This document shows positions 50,376 to 56,870 of a stretch of DNA of 64,000 nucleotides, piece after piece. Below the pieces are notes generated by a model, which worked only from the letters and a program-made list of their open reading frames with translations, was not told where the DNA came from and made no database searches. The position numbers were made by a program, and so were the translations under genes. The stretch lies in NCBI GenBank assembly GCA_023416735.1, contig JAEZGX010000006.1, positions 1 through 64,000 on the forward strand, given 5' to 3'. Numbering within the stretch: position 1 is the first letter of the stretch; each line of letters starts with the position of its first letter. The stretch is from Verrucomicrobiota bacterium (GTDB lineage Bacteria > Verrucomicrobiota > Verrucomicrobiia > Opitutales > Opitutaceae).

Positions 50376-50574
50376 GGCGGCCTCCTTTCCGGGGACGTGG
50401 TTTATTTCCTTGTTGTAGGGTGCGCAGCAGATAGGCCGCTTCGAAGTCCTGGTCGATGATCGCGACCTCCTTTGCCAATCGGAAGAGGCACTCGCGATCA
50501 CGCTTACCGATGCAGCGTTCGCAGAGACGAGCGAGGGAGACGCTCCTTGATAGCACGTCGGTGGTCGTCGGCAT
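50365..50574 (-). CDS. Small phage early protein
   Basis: 69 residues (MPTTTDVLSRSVSLARLCER). Contains CERCIGKRDREC, possibly a metal site, and a helical FRLAKEVAIIDQDFEAAYLL. Overlaps the next gene by 11 bases and follows the MuB-like gene by 12. Not recognised. Confidence 0.5.
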   Translation of the reverse strand: MPTTTDVLSRSVSLARLCERCIGKRDRECLFRLAKEVAIIDQDFEAAYLLRTLQQGNKPRPRKGGRHAS

Positions 50575-50586
50575 GGCGGATCCTCC

Positions 50587-51564
50587 TCAGCGGCGGGCGA
50601 GTTCGGCCTGGAGCGCGGCGAGCACGTGCTCGTGCGTGGCAGCGCCTTCGATTTCCTTGGCGATGACGCGTTCACATACGGCGGCGGCGAACGAGAGGTT
50701 GCCGCGGGTCTTCGCCGCCTCGAGCACGGCGCTGGCGCTGCGCGTATCCTCGGCCTTGATACGACGCGCGAGCAGCTTGCGGACGTCGGTCTCGCGGAGC
50801 TCGCCGATCTTGATGCGCTCGGCGAGGCGGTTGCCGAGGAGCTGCTTGACCTCCTCGTAATTAGCGCGCTCGAGACGGCGCCAAAGCGTGGGCAGCGCGA
50901 GGAGCAGGATCTCGCCCGGCGTCTGGTTGATGAGCGTCTTGCACGTGTTGAGGCACGCGGGACCGAGGTGGTGAGCCTCGTCGATCGCCAGCGCGGTGCG
51001 GTGAGCGGAGAGCTTGTTGACGACTTGGCGGAGGCGGCCTTCGCGCGAGAGCGCCTGCTCCTTCACGCCGAGCGCGTCCAGGATCGACCCGAGGAACGCG
51101 TTGGGGTTGTCGGCCCACACTTCGGTCGCCTCCACCACGAGGATCCGCTGGCCGTATTTGCGCTGCAGGAGCGTGAGCGCCTTCGACTTGCCGAGGCCGG
51201 AGTCGCCCTCGAGCAACACGACGCGGCGGATCGAACGGCATTCGAGGATCTCGACGATCGAGCGGCGGAGCTGCACCACCGTCGAGAGATCCTCGTAAAG
51301 CTCTTCCTCGTTGGTGTCGCGACCGCTGAGCGACTCGATGAGCGCCCACACGGCGCGGTATTCGGAGAGCCAGCGGTCAAGATCGAGCTCGGCGAGGTCG
51401 CCCTTGAGGATGCGAGAGAACGTCTTCGTCGAGCCCAGGCCAGGGAGGCGGCGGAGGAGTTCGTTGTCGGAGTATTTGCGGATCTCCTGCCAGGCGCGGA
51501 TGCGCTGCGCGAGGAGACCGAGTTCGTTGGCTTCGGCTGCGGTGAGTGATGCGGGTATCGTCAT
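50587..51564 (-). CDS. MuB-like AAA+ ATPase (transposition activator)
   Basis: 325 residues. Walker A GDSGLGKSKA (residues ~121-130), Walker B TALAIDEAHH (~192-201), plus an N-terminal helix-turn-helix region (YSDNELLRRLPGLGSTKTFS) as in MuB. MuB/TniB ATPases coat target DNA, choose integration sites and stimulate the transposase. Follows the transposase after two small genes. Confidence 0.88.
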   Translation of the reverse strand: MTIPASLTAAEANELGLLAQRIRAWQEIRKYSDNELLRRLPGLGSTKTFSRILKGDLAELDLDRWLSEYRAVWALIESLSGRDTNEEELYEDLSTVVQLRRSIVEILECRSIRRVVLLEGDSGLGKSKALTLLQRKYGQRILVVEATEVWADNPNAFLGSILDALGVKEQALSREGRLRQVVNKLSAHRTALAIDEAHHLGPACLNTCKTLINQTPGEILLLALPTLWRRLERANYEEVKQLLGNRLAERIKIGELRETDVRKLLARRIKAEDTRSASAVLEAAKTRGNLSFAAAVCERVIAKEIEGAATHEHVLAALQAELARR

Positions 51565-51606
51565 ATCGGAATTTCGGAGATGGGAGTTCGGAGATCGGAG
51601 TGCGGG

Positions 51607-51813
51607 TCAGGCGGCGAGCTGGCGTGCGCGGGCGAGGTAGAAACGCCACTCGAGCGCGAAGGTGCGCATGACCGCGCGATCGAGGTAGCGGTCGAAGGCG
51701 CCGGTGCGCTGCGCGGCGGCGGAGCGATAAGCGATGGCCTGGCGAAGGGCGTTCGCGGCGGCGTCGCGGTAACGCGCGGCGCCGAGTGATGCGGTGGTGA
51801 TGCGGGTGCTCAT
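51607..51813 (-). CDS. Small phage early protein
   Basis: 68 residues (MSTRITTASLGAARYRDAAA). Helical and Arg/Ala-rich; no family. Fits between the 99-residue gene and the MuB-like gene with short gaps. Confidence 0.5.
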   Translation of the reverse strand: MSTRITTASLGAARYRDAAANALRQAIAYRSAAAQRTGAFDRYLDRAVMRTFALEWRFYLARARQLAA

Positions 51814-51822
51814 GGGCGGAAA

Positions 51823-52122
51823 TCAGTAACGGCGATACACGCGGCGGAATGTGCGCTTGCCCATCGGGCGGGCGTCGGCGTGGTCGGCGATCGCAACGAG
51901 CTTTGCGGCGAGGGCGCGCAACTCGGCCGGGCGCATGCTCGCCTCGTAACCGATGAAGGTGTTGAGCGTGACGAGCGGCTGGCGCATGGCGCACTGCTCG
52001 AGGCAGGCAAACACGGCCCCCGTCTCGGTGAACTGGTTGCCCTTACAGTAGTCGGGGGATTCGATTTCGACGAAAGCAGGAGCGGCCGGCTCCGCGGAGG
52101 GTGTGATGCTGTTGTTTTTCAT
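51823..52122 (-). CDS. Small phage early protein
   Basis: 99 residues from ATG 52122 (MKNNSITPSAEPAAPAFVEI). YCKGNQFTETGAVFACLEQC has three Cys, then TLNTFIGYEASMRPAELRAL. Not recognised. A longer in-frame extension upstream overlaps the transposase and is not coding. Confidence 0.55.
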   Translation of the reverse strand: MKNNSITPSAEPAAPAFVEIESPDYCKGNQFTETGAVFACLEQCAMRQPLVTLNTFIGYEASMRPAELRALAAKLVAIADHADARPMGKRTFRRVYRRY

Positions 52123-52133
52123 CGGAGGGAAAG

Positions 52134-53978
52134 TCAGAGGAGCGACGGAGCTCCGGTGGGGATGAGCGATTGCTGCGCGCGACGCTCGGCGCGCTCGATG
52201 GCGGCGAGCTCGTCGTCGGTCACGTCGGGACGTATCGTCGGAGTCGATACACGTGGGGCGATCTCGACGGGGCGGGCGGTCTCCTGGCGCGGAGAGACGT
52301 CGGGGCCGCGCGTCTCGCTCTCGCGGCGCTTCCGCGTGCCGTCGGCGGACACCGCGCGATACTCCCGCATCACGATCGAGCGGAGCGTGGCGCGCATCTG
52401 CTTGCCGCGCTCGAGGGCGACGGAGATGTCGCCGGAGGTGGAAACCGCGAGAGCGTTGGCGGCATCGCGCGAGATCGCGGGCAGATCCTCCAGGCACGGG
52501 ACGCCGCGGGCGAGCACGCGCCCAGCCTTCCAGCCGCGCACGGGCCAGGCGTCGGTGAGCGTGAGCGTCGCCGGCGAGTTCGCCTCCCACGGATCGAAGT
52601 GCGCGGTGACGCGGCGGCCTTCGCACTCGAGGAGCTCAGGCGCCCACCAATGCGAGGGCAACGAGACGCCCAACGGCTGCTCCACCATGCCGCCTACGCA
52701 AGCGCGGCGGACGGTCCAGGTGCGGACCTCGGGCGCCCAGAGATAAGCGAGTGACGCGTCGAGCGACGCGCGCGGGTGCGCGGCGAGATCCTCGCGGTAG
52801 CGCTCCTCCGGGATCCAGCGGCCGTATTGCTTCGACTCGACCGGCGTGCGGGCGAGGAACTGCAACGACTGCTCGATCGCCGCCATGGCGACAGGCAGCG
52901 CGGGAAACACCTCGCGCGGATCGAGCGTGCCCGCCTGCGCCTGAGCGAGGAGCTTGTTTTCCCGCTCCATTTCCCCGCGGTAGCGGCCCACCTGGCCGGG
53001 GACGGCCGACAGAACCGTCCACATCCGGTTGAAGAAATTTTCGACGAGCTTTTGCCGCGGCGCGTAGCTGCGGGCGATCTCGACGCCGGCCGCCTGGCAC
53101 ATCGCGGTGACGCGCTGCGCCTCCCAGATGCCGCGTTCCAGCACAACGAGGTCGGGCACAACGCCGTCGCGCCATGTGCGGCCCATCGCGCCGCCGGCAT
53201 CCTCCGCACGATAGGCACCGGAGGCGCGGACGGCGAAGAGGTAGCCGACGGGAAAGTCGGTGCCGTCGTCGATCCCCAGGAGCGTCTGGAAACGGCCGAC
53301 CTTCACGCCATAGCGATCGCTGCAGCGGCATCCACCCCACGGCCACGGAACGACGATGCCGAAGTTCACGGAGCCGTCATCCCAGCTCTGCCGTTCGCCG
53401 CCGCGGAGCCGGCGGTCTTCGCTCCAATGCTTGCGTAGGACGCCGCGGGCGTGGCCGAACATGACGTCGGCGTTGCGCGGATTGCGCGAATAGGTGACGA
53501 GCGCGGGCGCGGCCTGCATGGCGCGCTTCACGGGGCGCGGTAGTTGATGTTTGGATGCGCGCGGCGTGCCCTCCTCGCGGAGGATTGCCTCGCGCAACTC
53601 GGGCGAGCACGCCGGCGACTGCGCGAAGAGCCGCGCGGCGAGCGTCATCGAGCCCTTGTCGTGTGTCCGGTTGGTTTTGAGGTAGGCAGACAGGAGTCCG
53701 CGCGCTTCGGCTTCGGTGGGGACGACTTCGGGCGGGCGCCCGCGACGTGAGAGAAGCTCCGCGCCCGCTGTTTCATGAAGGGCAACGTCGTCGCGACCCG
53801 TTGCAGGAGCTCCCTGCACACCATGGCTGGACGCGGAGAAGTGTGAGCACGCGGGGTTGTTTTCGGCCGGTGCTACCGGCCCGACCTGTGACGTGGACGG
53901 CATGGTCAGCTCCGCCCCCGTGCTCGTGAAAGTGGCGCTGGCGGCGCGAGCCGCGCGGAGTTTTGACAGGGCGCTCAT
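52134..53978 (-). CDS. MuA-like DDE transposase
   Basis: 614 residues from ATG 53978, two bases after the upstream stop; a longer frame overlaps that gene. The integrase-like core has GIDDGTDFPVGYLFAVR (first Asp region), VPDLVVLERGIWEAQRV and APRQKLVENFFNRMW with the final Glu. A C-terminal mu-transposase beta-barrel-like region (WAPELLECEGRRVTAHFDPW) and a charged tail complete the layout. It integrates and replicates the phage by transposition using the end sites at 16634 and 56666. Confidence 0.88.
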   Translation of the reverse strand: MSALSKLRAARAASATFTSTGAELTMPSTSQVGPVAPAENNPACSHFSASSHGVQGAPATGRDDVALHETAGAELLSRRGRPPEVVPTEAEARGLLSAYLKTNRTHDKGSMTLAARLFAQSPACSPELREAILREEGTPRASKHQLPRPVKRAMQAAPALVTYSRNPRNADVMFGHARGVLRKHWSEDRRLRGGERQSWDDGSVNFGIVVPWPWGGCRCSDRYGVKVGRFQTLLGIDDGTDFPVGYLFAVRASGAYRAEDAGGAMGRTWRDGVVPDLVVLERGIWEAQRVTAMCQAAGVEIARSYAPRQKLVENFFNRMWTVLSAVPGQVGRYRGEMERENKLLAQAQAGTLDPREVFPALPVAMAAIEQSLQFLARTPVESKQYGRWIPEERYREDLAAHPRASLDASLAYLWAPEVRTWTVRRACVGGMVEQPLGVSLPSHWWAPELLECEGRRVTAHFDPWEANSPATLTLTDAWPVRGWKAGRVLARGVPCLEDLPAISRDAANALAVSTSGDISVALERGKQMRATLRSIVMREYRAVSADGTRKRRESETRGPDVSPRQETARPVEIAPRVSTPTIRPDVTDDELAAIERAERRAQQSLIPTGAPSLL

Positions 53979-53980
53979 CG

Positions 53981-54598
53981 TCAGCGGCGGAACGTGGGAG
54001 GGAGCAGGTCGCGGACATCGTCCCAGCCGCGCTCGAGTGCGGCGCGCTCCTCGGGTTGCAGCTTGGCCCAGTGAGGAAGCGACGTCTCCAGGGCGGTGAG
54101 TGCGCGGGCAATGTTGCGCGCGTGATCGATGGCCGCGCGGTGCTTCCCCTTGGTTGCGCCCGCGCCCCAGATCCCGGCCCATTTGCGTGCAGGGCGCACG
54201 CTGGGATCGTCCTGGATCTCGGCGAGAGCCTCTTTCGCATTCTCGCGCACCTCAGCGGTGACCGACTGGCCGTCGATCTGCCGCACCTGTCCGTTGGCGA
54301 TCTGGATGAGCTGGCGATAACGCTGGCCATCGAGCATCCAGCGGCGCGCGGTGTCGTCGGAGATGCCGAGCTCCTCGCGGACCTTGGCCTGCCAGCCGCG
54401 TTCATCTTGGAAACTCGCCGCATCGTGCGGCGAGTTTTTCGGGCGGCCGCCCTTTGACAGGAACTCGGCGCGGAGCTCCTCGAGCACTTCACCGAGCTCG
54501 AGCCAAGCGCGGGCACCGGCACGGACTTTTTCGACGAGTTTGCGCGCTTCTGACCACGTGGCCGCGGGGGGCGCGTCGACGATTTGTAGATTCGACAT
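53981..54598 (-). CDS. Phage early DNA-binding protein with HTH
   Basis: 205 residues. VREELGISDDTARRWMLDGQ is a good helix-turn-helix; GGRPKNSPHDAASFQ links two helical parts. Directly precedes the transposase. Possibly a transposase accessory or regulator; not assigned to a family. Confidence 0.65.
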   Translation of the reverse strand: MSNLQIVDAPPAATWSEARKLVEKVRAGARAWLELGEVLEELRAEFLSKGGRPKNSPHDAASFQDERGWQAKVREELGISDDTARRWMLDGQRYRQLIQIANGQVRQIDGQSVTAEVRENAKEALAEIQDDPSVRPARKWAGIWGAGATKGKHRAAIDHARNIARALTALETSLPHWAKLQPEERAALERGWDDVRDLLPPTFRR

Positions 54599-54610
54599 AG
54601 AAGGTGGGGG

Positions 54611-54832
54611 TTACCGCACGCGGACGGCTTGGCCGGATGGGGCTTTTTCCCGCGGCGCGAGTTGGGAGATCTTCCGCAAAACGCGGCCACTCGGGCGGTG
54701 GCCGTTGAGCACTTCGCTCAGATGCTGATAGCAAACCCCCAGCAGGGGAGCAGCTTGGCGATAGCTATAGCCGCGATCGCGCAGGACCTGCTTTGCGACC
54801 TCTAGGGGGATTTTCTGGTTGCCGGGGCTCAT
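54611..54832 (-). CDS. Ner/Cro-like early regulator
   Basis: 73 residues from ATG 54832 (MSPGNQKIPLEVAKQVLRDR). A start ten codons upstream would reach into the operator. GYSYRQAAPLLGVCYQHLSE is a helix-turn-helix of the Ner/Cro type. First gene of the leftward early operon, divergent from the repressor. Ner negatively controls early transcription in Mu; the same role is likely. Confidence 0.7.
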   Translation of the reverse strand: MSPGNQKIPLEVAKQVLRDRGYSYRQAAPLLGVCYQHLSEVLNGHRPSGRVLRKISQLAPREKAPSGQAVRVR

Positions 54833-54846
54833 GTGTTCGCGTGAGA

Positions 54847-54914
54847 ACTGAGCCCTGAGCAAAACTGAGCAGAGCTAAGCGTCAAGCCCTACTGCTTAGT
54901 TCCGCTTAGTTTTG
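54847..54914. promoter_or_regulatory. Divergent operator with repeated ACTRAGC half-sites
   Basis: CAAAACTGAGCAGAGCTAAG (from 54860) is mirrored by CTTAGTTCCGCTTAGTTTTG (54895-54914). Both arms contain two ACT(A/G)AGC half-sites; one or two further half-sites lie at 54847-54860. The element sits exactly between the repressor start and the Ner-like gene, as expected of a phage early switch. Confidence 0.75.
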
Positions 54915-55492
54915 TGCCTACCTTTTCTGAAAAACTCCGCCGGCTGATGATGAAGCGGGGCGAAACCACACGTTCGCTTGGCAAAGCCGTAGGTGCGACG
55001 AGCGGAGCCGTCACAGGGTGGAGAAACGGAGCAACTCCGCGGCCGGATATTACGAGGCGGATAGCCGATTACTTCGGCGTAGCGGTGGAGGTGCTGGTGG
55101 ACGACGCGCGGGATCTACCCGCGGACTATGACGCGCCGACCGCGGAGGAGACATCGGATCATCTCGTCGCTGCACCGCTGGAAGCCGCGGCGAAGCGAGC
55201 GAACAAATTGCCAGGCACGGCAAAAGAGCGTCAGGAGGCCTTCGAGATCTACTTACGGCACCTGCGGGACCTCAGAGCGGAAGCAGAGAAGATCGCCGGC
55301 GGCGACACGTCGGTTGCCGTCGCCGTGTTCGATCGAATGCTGGCCGCCTGGCTGTCCATCGAACAGCAGTCGCCCTTGGATAGTGAGGCCGTGAAAGAAG
55401 CCATTCTGAGCGGGCGCAAAAAAGGGTTTCGCAGCGCCAGTGAGATCATCCATGGCGTCCATCCCTCCTCGCACGAAGAAAGGACTGGATGA
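54914..55492 (+). CDS. Phage repressor, HTH_3 (Cro/CI-like)
   Basis: 192 residues from GTG 54914 (PTFSEKLRRLMMKRGETTRS); the later ATG pair would delete helix 1. The helix-turn-helix TTRSLGKAVGATSGAVTGWR is clear. No S24 peptidase domain; the C-terminal half is helical (AFEIYLRHLRDLRAEAEKIA). The operator touches the start codon, so the mRNA may be leaderless. Transcribed away from the lytic genes, as lysogeny repressors are. Confidence 0.85.
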   Translation: MPTFSEKLRRLMMKRGETTRSLGKAVGATSGAVTGWRNGATPRPDITRRIADYFGVAVEVLVDDARDLPADYDAPTAEETSDHLVAAPLEAAAKRANKLPGTAKERQEAFEIYLRHLRDLRAEAEKIAGGDTSVAVAVFDRMLAAWLSIEQQSPLDSEAVKEAILSGRKKGFRSASEIIHGVHPSSHEERTG

Positions 55493-55659
55493 TGTCTGCC
55501 GACTCATATTGCTCGAGGAACTCCATCAGCAAGCGGCGATCGATCACCGCTTGGGTGAGCGCCGACAGAAGCGGGCAGGTTGCACAGGAGGGGGACAAGG
55601 GTGCGGCGGGGCGATCCGGAATCATCACTGAATTTTGGGAATGGCTCGGAGGTAAATGA
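55492..55659 (+). CDS. Small gene coupled to the repressor (tentative)
   Basis: 55 residues (MSADSYCSRNSISKRRSITA ... FWEWLGGK). The ATG shares bases with the repressor stop (TGATG), and an aromatic Gly-Lys end follows. Composition is only moderately protein-like. The next 107 bases show no gene. Confidence 0.4.
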   Translation: MSADSYCSRNSISKRRSITAWVSADRSGQVAQEGDKGAAGRSGIITEFWEWLGGK

Positions 55660-55766
55660 GGTGAAGGGAACAAGAGATAGCCGAAGGGATCTTTCGCCCT
55701 GTATGTCCGACACTGTAGGACTCGCGGTGCATTGTTTACCGCCCGTGGTGGCGATGCGCTACGCCG

Positions 55767-56135
55767 GTGCAAAAACGTCGGCGCCAGCCAGCGCACATCT
55801 ATTTGCCGCCGCCGCTCGTCGCAGCGGTGAAACTGCGAGCCAAGCAGCTCGATCTCCCGCTGAGCGGCTATTTCAAGGTGCTGCTGCGAAACTACCTTTA
55901 CGCTGCGTCGCCGCGCTCGATCGAACTCCCGGAGGAGAAGCCGAGCGCTCAGGTGCGCGAGCGTTTACCCTTTTCGGTGCAACCCCAGCTTTGGGCCGAC
56001 GCCGACGCGGCCGCGTCCCGGCTCGACGGCACGGTGTCCCTCCTGGTGGAGGCGCTCGCCGCCGCCGATCTACTTTCCCCGTCTGCAGATCTCACCATCT
56101 GCGTTCGCGGGCCTAAGCCGAAAATCCAGCAATGA
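55767..56135 (+). CDS. Small phage protein near the early end
   Basis: 122 residues from a GTG at 55767 (QKRRRQPAHIYLPPPLVAAV). The beginning IYLPPPLVAAVKLRAKQLDL resembles a ribbon-helix-helix start. Family not assigned. Overlaps the following lipoprotein gene (ATGA). Located outside the repressor, at the phage end where accessory genes occur. Confidence 0.6.
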   Translation: MQKRRRQPAHIYLPPPLVAAVKLRAKQLDLPLSGYFKVLLRNYLYAASPRSIELPEEKPSAQVRERLPFSVQPQLWADADAAASRLDGTVSLLVEALAAADLLSPSADLTICVRGPKPKIQQ

Positions 56136-56467
56136 CCCCAAAAATCCTCGCTTCACTCCTCGGGTTGGCATTCGCGCTGACCCTTTTTTCTGGCTGCGCG
56201 AAGAGAGCGGAAGCCACGTCCAGGCCTGCGGCGCCAGCGCCAGAAAACGGCGTCGCATTCGAAGCCGGCCGTGTGAAAGGTCACCAACTCGCCGGGATCG
56301 CGCTCAATGCGGGCTGGAATGCGCCGACGGGCCAAGCGCTCGCCGGACTTGCCCGTCTCCACGGCAACGACTGTGGCTTCTCCGGCGCGGATCGAGACAC
56401 ATGGGAGCGCGGTCTCATCAGCGGTTACCGCGATCGGTATCGTGAAGCGAGGGGGGCCGCCTGGTGA
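56132..56467 (+). CDS. Small lipoprotein at the early end of the prophage
   Basis: 111 residues: signal ending LTLFSGC, a good lipobox (Cys22). The mature part contains NDCGFSGADRDTWERGLISG. Encoded between the repressor region and the phage end; expression from the prophage could decorate the lysogen surface (superinfection exclusion is one idea). Confidence 0.65.
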   Translation: MTPKILASLLGLAFALTLFSGCAKRAEATSRPAAPAPENGVAFEAGRVKGHQLAGIALNAGWNAPTGQALAGLARLHGNDCGFSGADRDTWERGLISGYRDRYREARGAAW

Positions 56468-56521
56468 AGCACCGCCGACCCGCCGCAGAGCCCCCGCAGG
56501 GCCGCCGCCGCTTCGAAGTTT

Positions 56522-56666
56522 GGACCCTTTCCACTGACGGAAGCAGACCCTTTTCGCCCGTCCTTGGCGTCCAGCCCCACGCGCGGGCGCTAAGTCGCTG
56601 ACAATCAGAGGCCTCCCGTGCTATTCCGGCCTCTGCAACCCTGCTCCTGATTTATTCCCGGTCTCA
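56522..56666 (-). promoter_or_regulatory. Prophage end (early side): terminal repeat and transposase-type sites
   Basis: Reverse-complemented from 56666 it begins TGAGACCGGGAATAAATC then AGGAGCAGGGTT, matching the other terminus at 14 of the first 18 positions. Further in lie GGGCGAAAAGGGTC (rc of 56546-56559) and GGAAAGGGTCC (rc of 56522-56532), spaced about 24 bp, the same motif as at the opposite end. Confidence 0.8.
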
Positions 56667-56668
56667 GA

Positions 56669-56702
56669 AAACCCGCTAACGTTTAATGGTTAACGGGTTT
56701 TC
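56669..56702. terminator. Bidirectional hairpin terminator
   Basis: AAAACCCGCTAAC pairs with GTTAACGGGTTTT around the loop GTTTAATG, with A and T tracts at the outer edges. It lies directly next to the prophage end (TSD bases GAAA are part of its left flank) and downstream of the tRNA 3' fragment. Confidence 0.75.
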
Positions 56703-56706
56703 AAAA

Positions 56707-56736
56707 TGGCGGGATGGACGGGACTCGAACCCGCGA
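56707..56736 (-). pseudogene. tRNA 3'-end fragment (T-arm, acceptor 3' strand and CCA)
   Basis: On the minus strand GCGGGTTCGAGTCCCGT forms a T-arm followed by CCATCCC, G and CCA. No matching GGGATGG acceptor 5' strand or D-arm is present upstream; a GTCACGCAG string at about 56745-56755 recalls a tRNA-Asp anticodon loop. It is thus a remnant, perhaps an attachment-site duplicate left by an integrated element. Confidence 0.6.
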
Positions 56737-56870
56737 GTTGATGTTCACCGTCTGCGTGACATCCGGCCCCCTCGAGCGCCCCCGGCATGCGACGGCTACG
56801 CCGCTAATGAAAAATTCGCCGACGCCTGCACGGCGTCGGCGTTCCTGTTCTCTGCCACCCAACCAACCCG
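56737..56870. other. Gene-free stretch between tRNA fragment and cytochrome operon
   Basis: Apart from the terminator at 56808-56841, nothing recognisable. A short open frame reading WRDGRDSNPR across the tRNA fragment is a well-known translation artefact. Confidence 0.5.
56808..56841 (-). terminator. Rho-independent terminator of the cytochrome/porin operon
   Basis: CGCCGACGCC and GGCGTCGGCG form a ten-base-pair GC stem (56817-56841); on the minus strand it is followed by AATTTTTC. It lies 30 bp past the stop of the outer-membrane barrel gene. Confidence 0.8.

Larger units (their letters stand above)
16634..56666 (-). mobile_element. Mu-like transposable prophage, 40,033 bp, siphovirus-type tail
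   Basis: The left terminus reads TGTAACCGGCAATAAATC. The right terminus, reverse-complemented, reads TGAGACCGGGAATAAATC. Both start with TG and share ACCGGxAATAAATC. GAAA flanks both sides (16630-16633 and 56667-56670), consistent with a short target duplication. Inside are a MuA-like transposase, MuB-like ATPase, Ner-like regulator, Gam-like protein, DUF3486 terminase, DUF935 portal, MuF, I-type protease/capsid and gp36/gp37-like genes. The early end is on the right, so the phage is inserted in reverse. Size matches Mu-like phages (37-40 kb). Confidence 0.92.

Noticed and set aside
53979..54182. N-terminal extension of the transposase
   Set aside because: Arg/Gly-rich and fully overlapping the upstream HTH gene; the ATG at 53978 fits the operon spacing.
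55504..55713. Minus-strand small gene opposite the repressor-linked ORF
   Set aside because: No ribosome-binding site, Ser/Pro-rich shadow composition, and wrong orientation for the accessory genes here.
56707..56800. Intact tRNA-Asp or tmRNA
   Set aside because: Only the T-arm and acceptor 3' strand are present; no pairing 5' acceptor strand, D-arm or tmRNA start (GGGGxTG) found.
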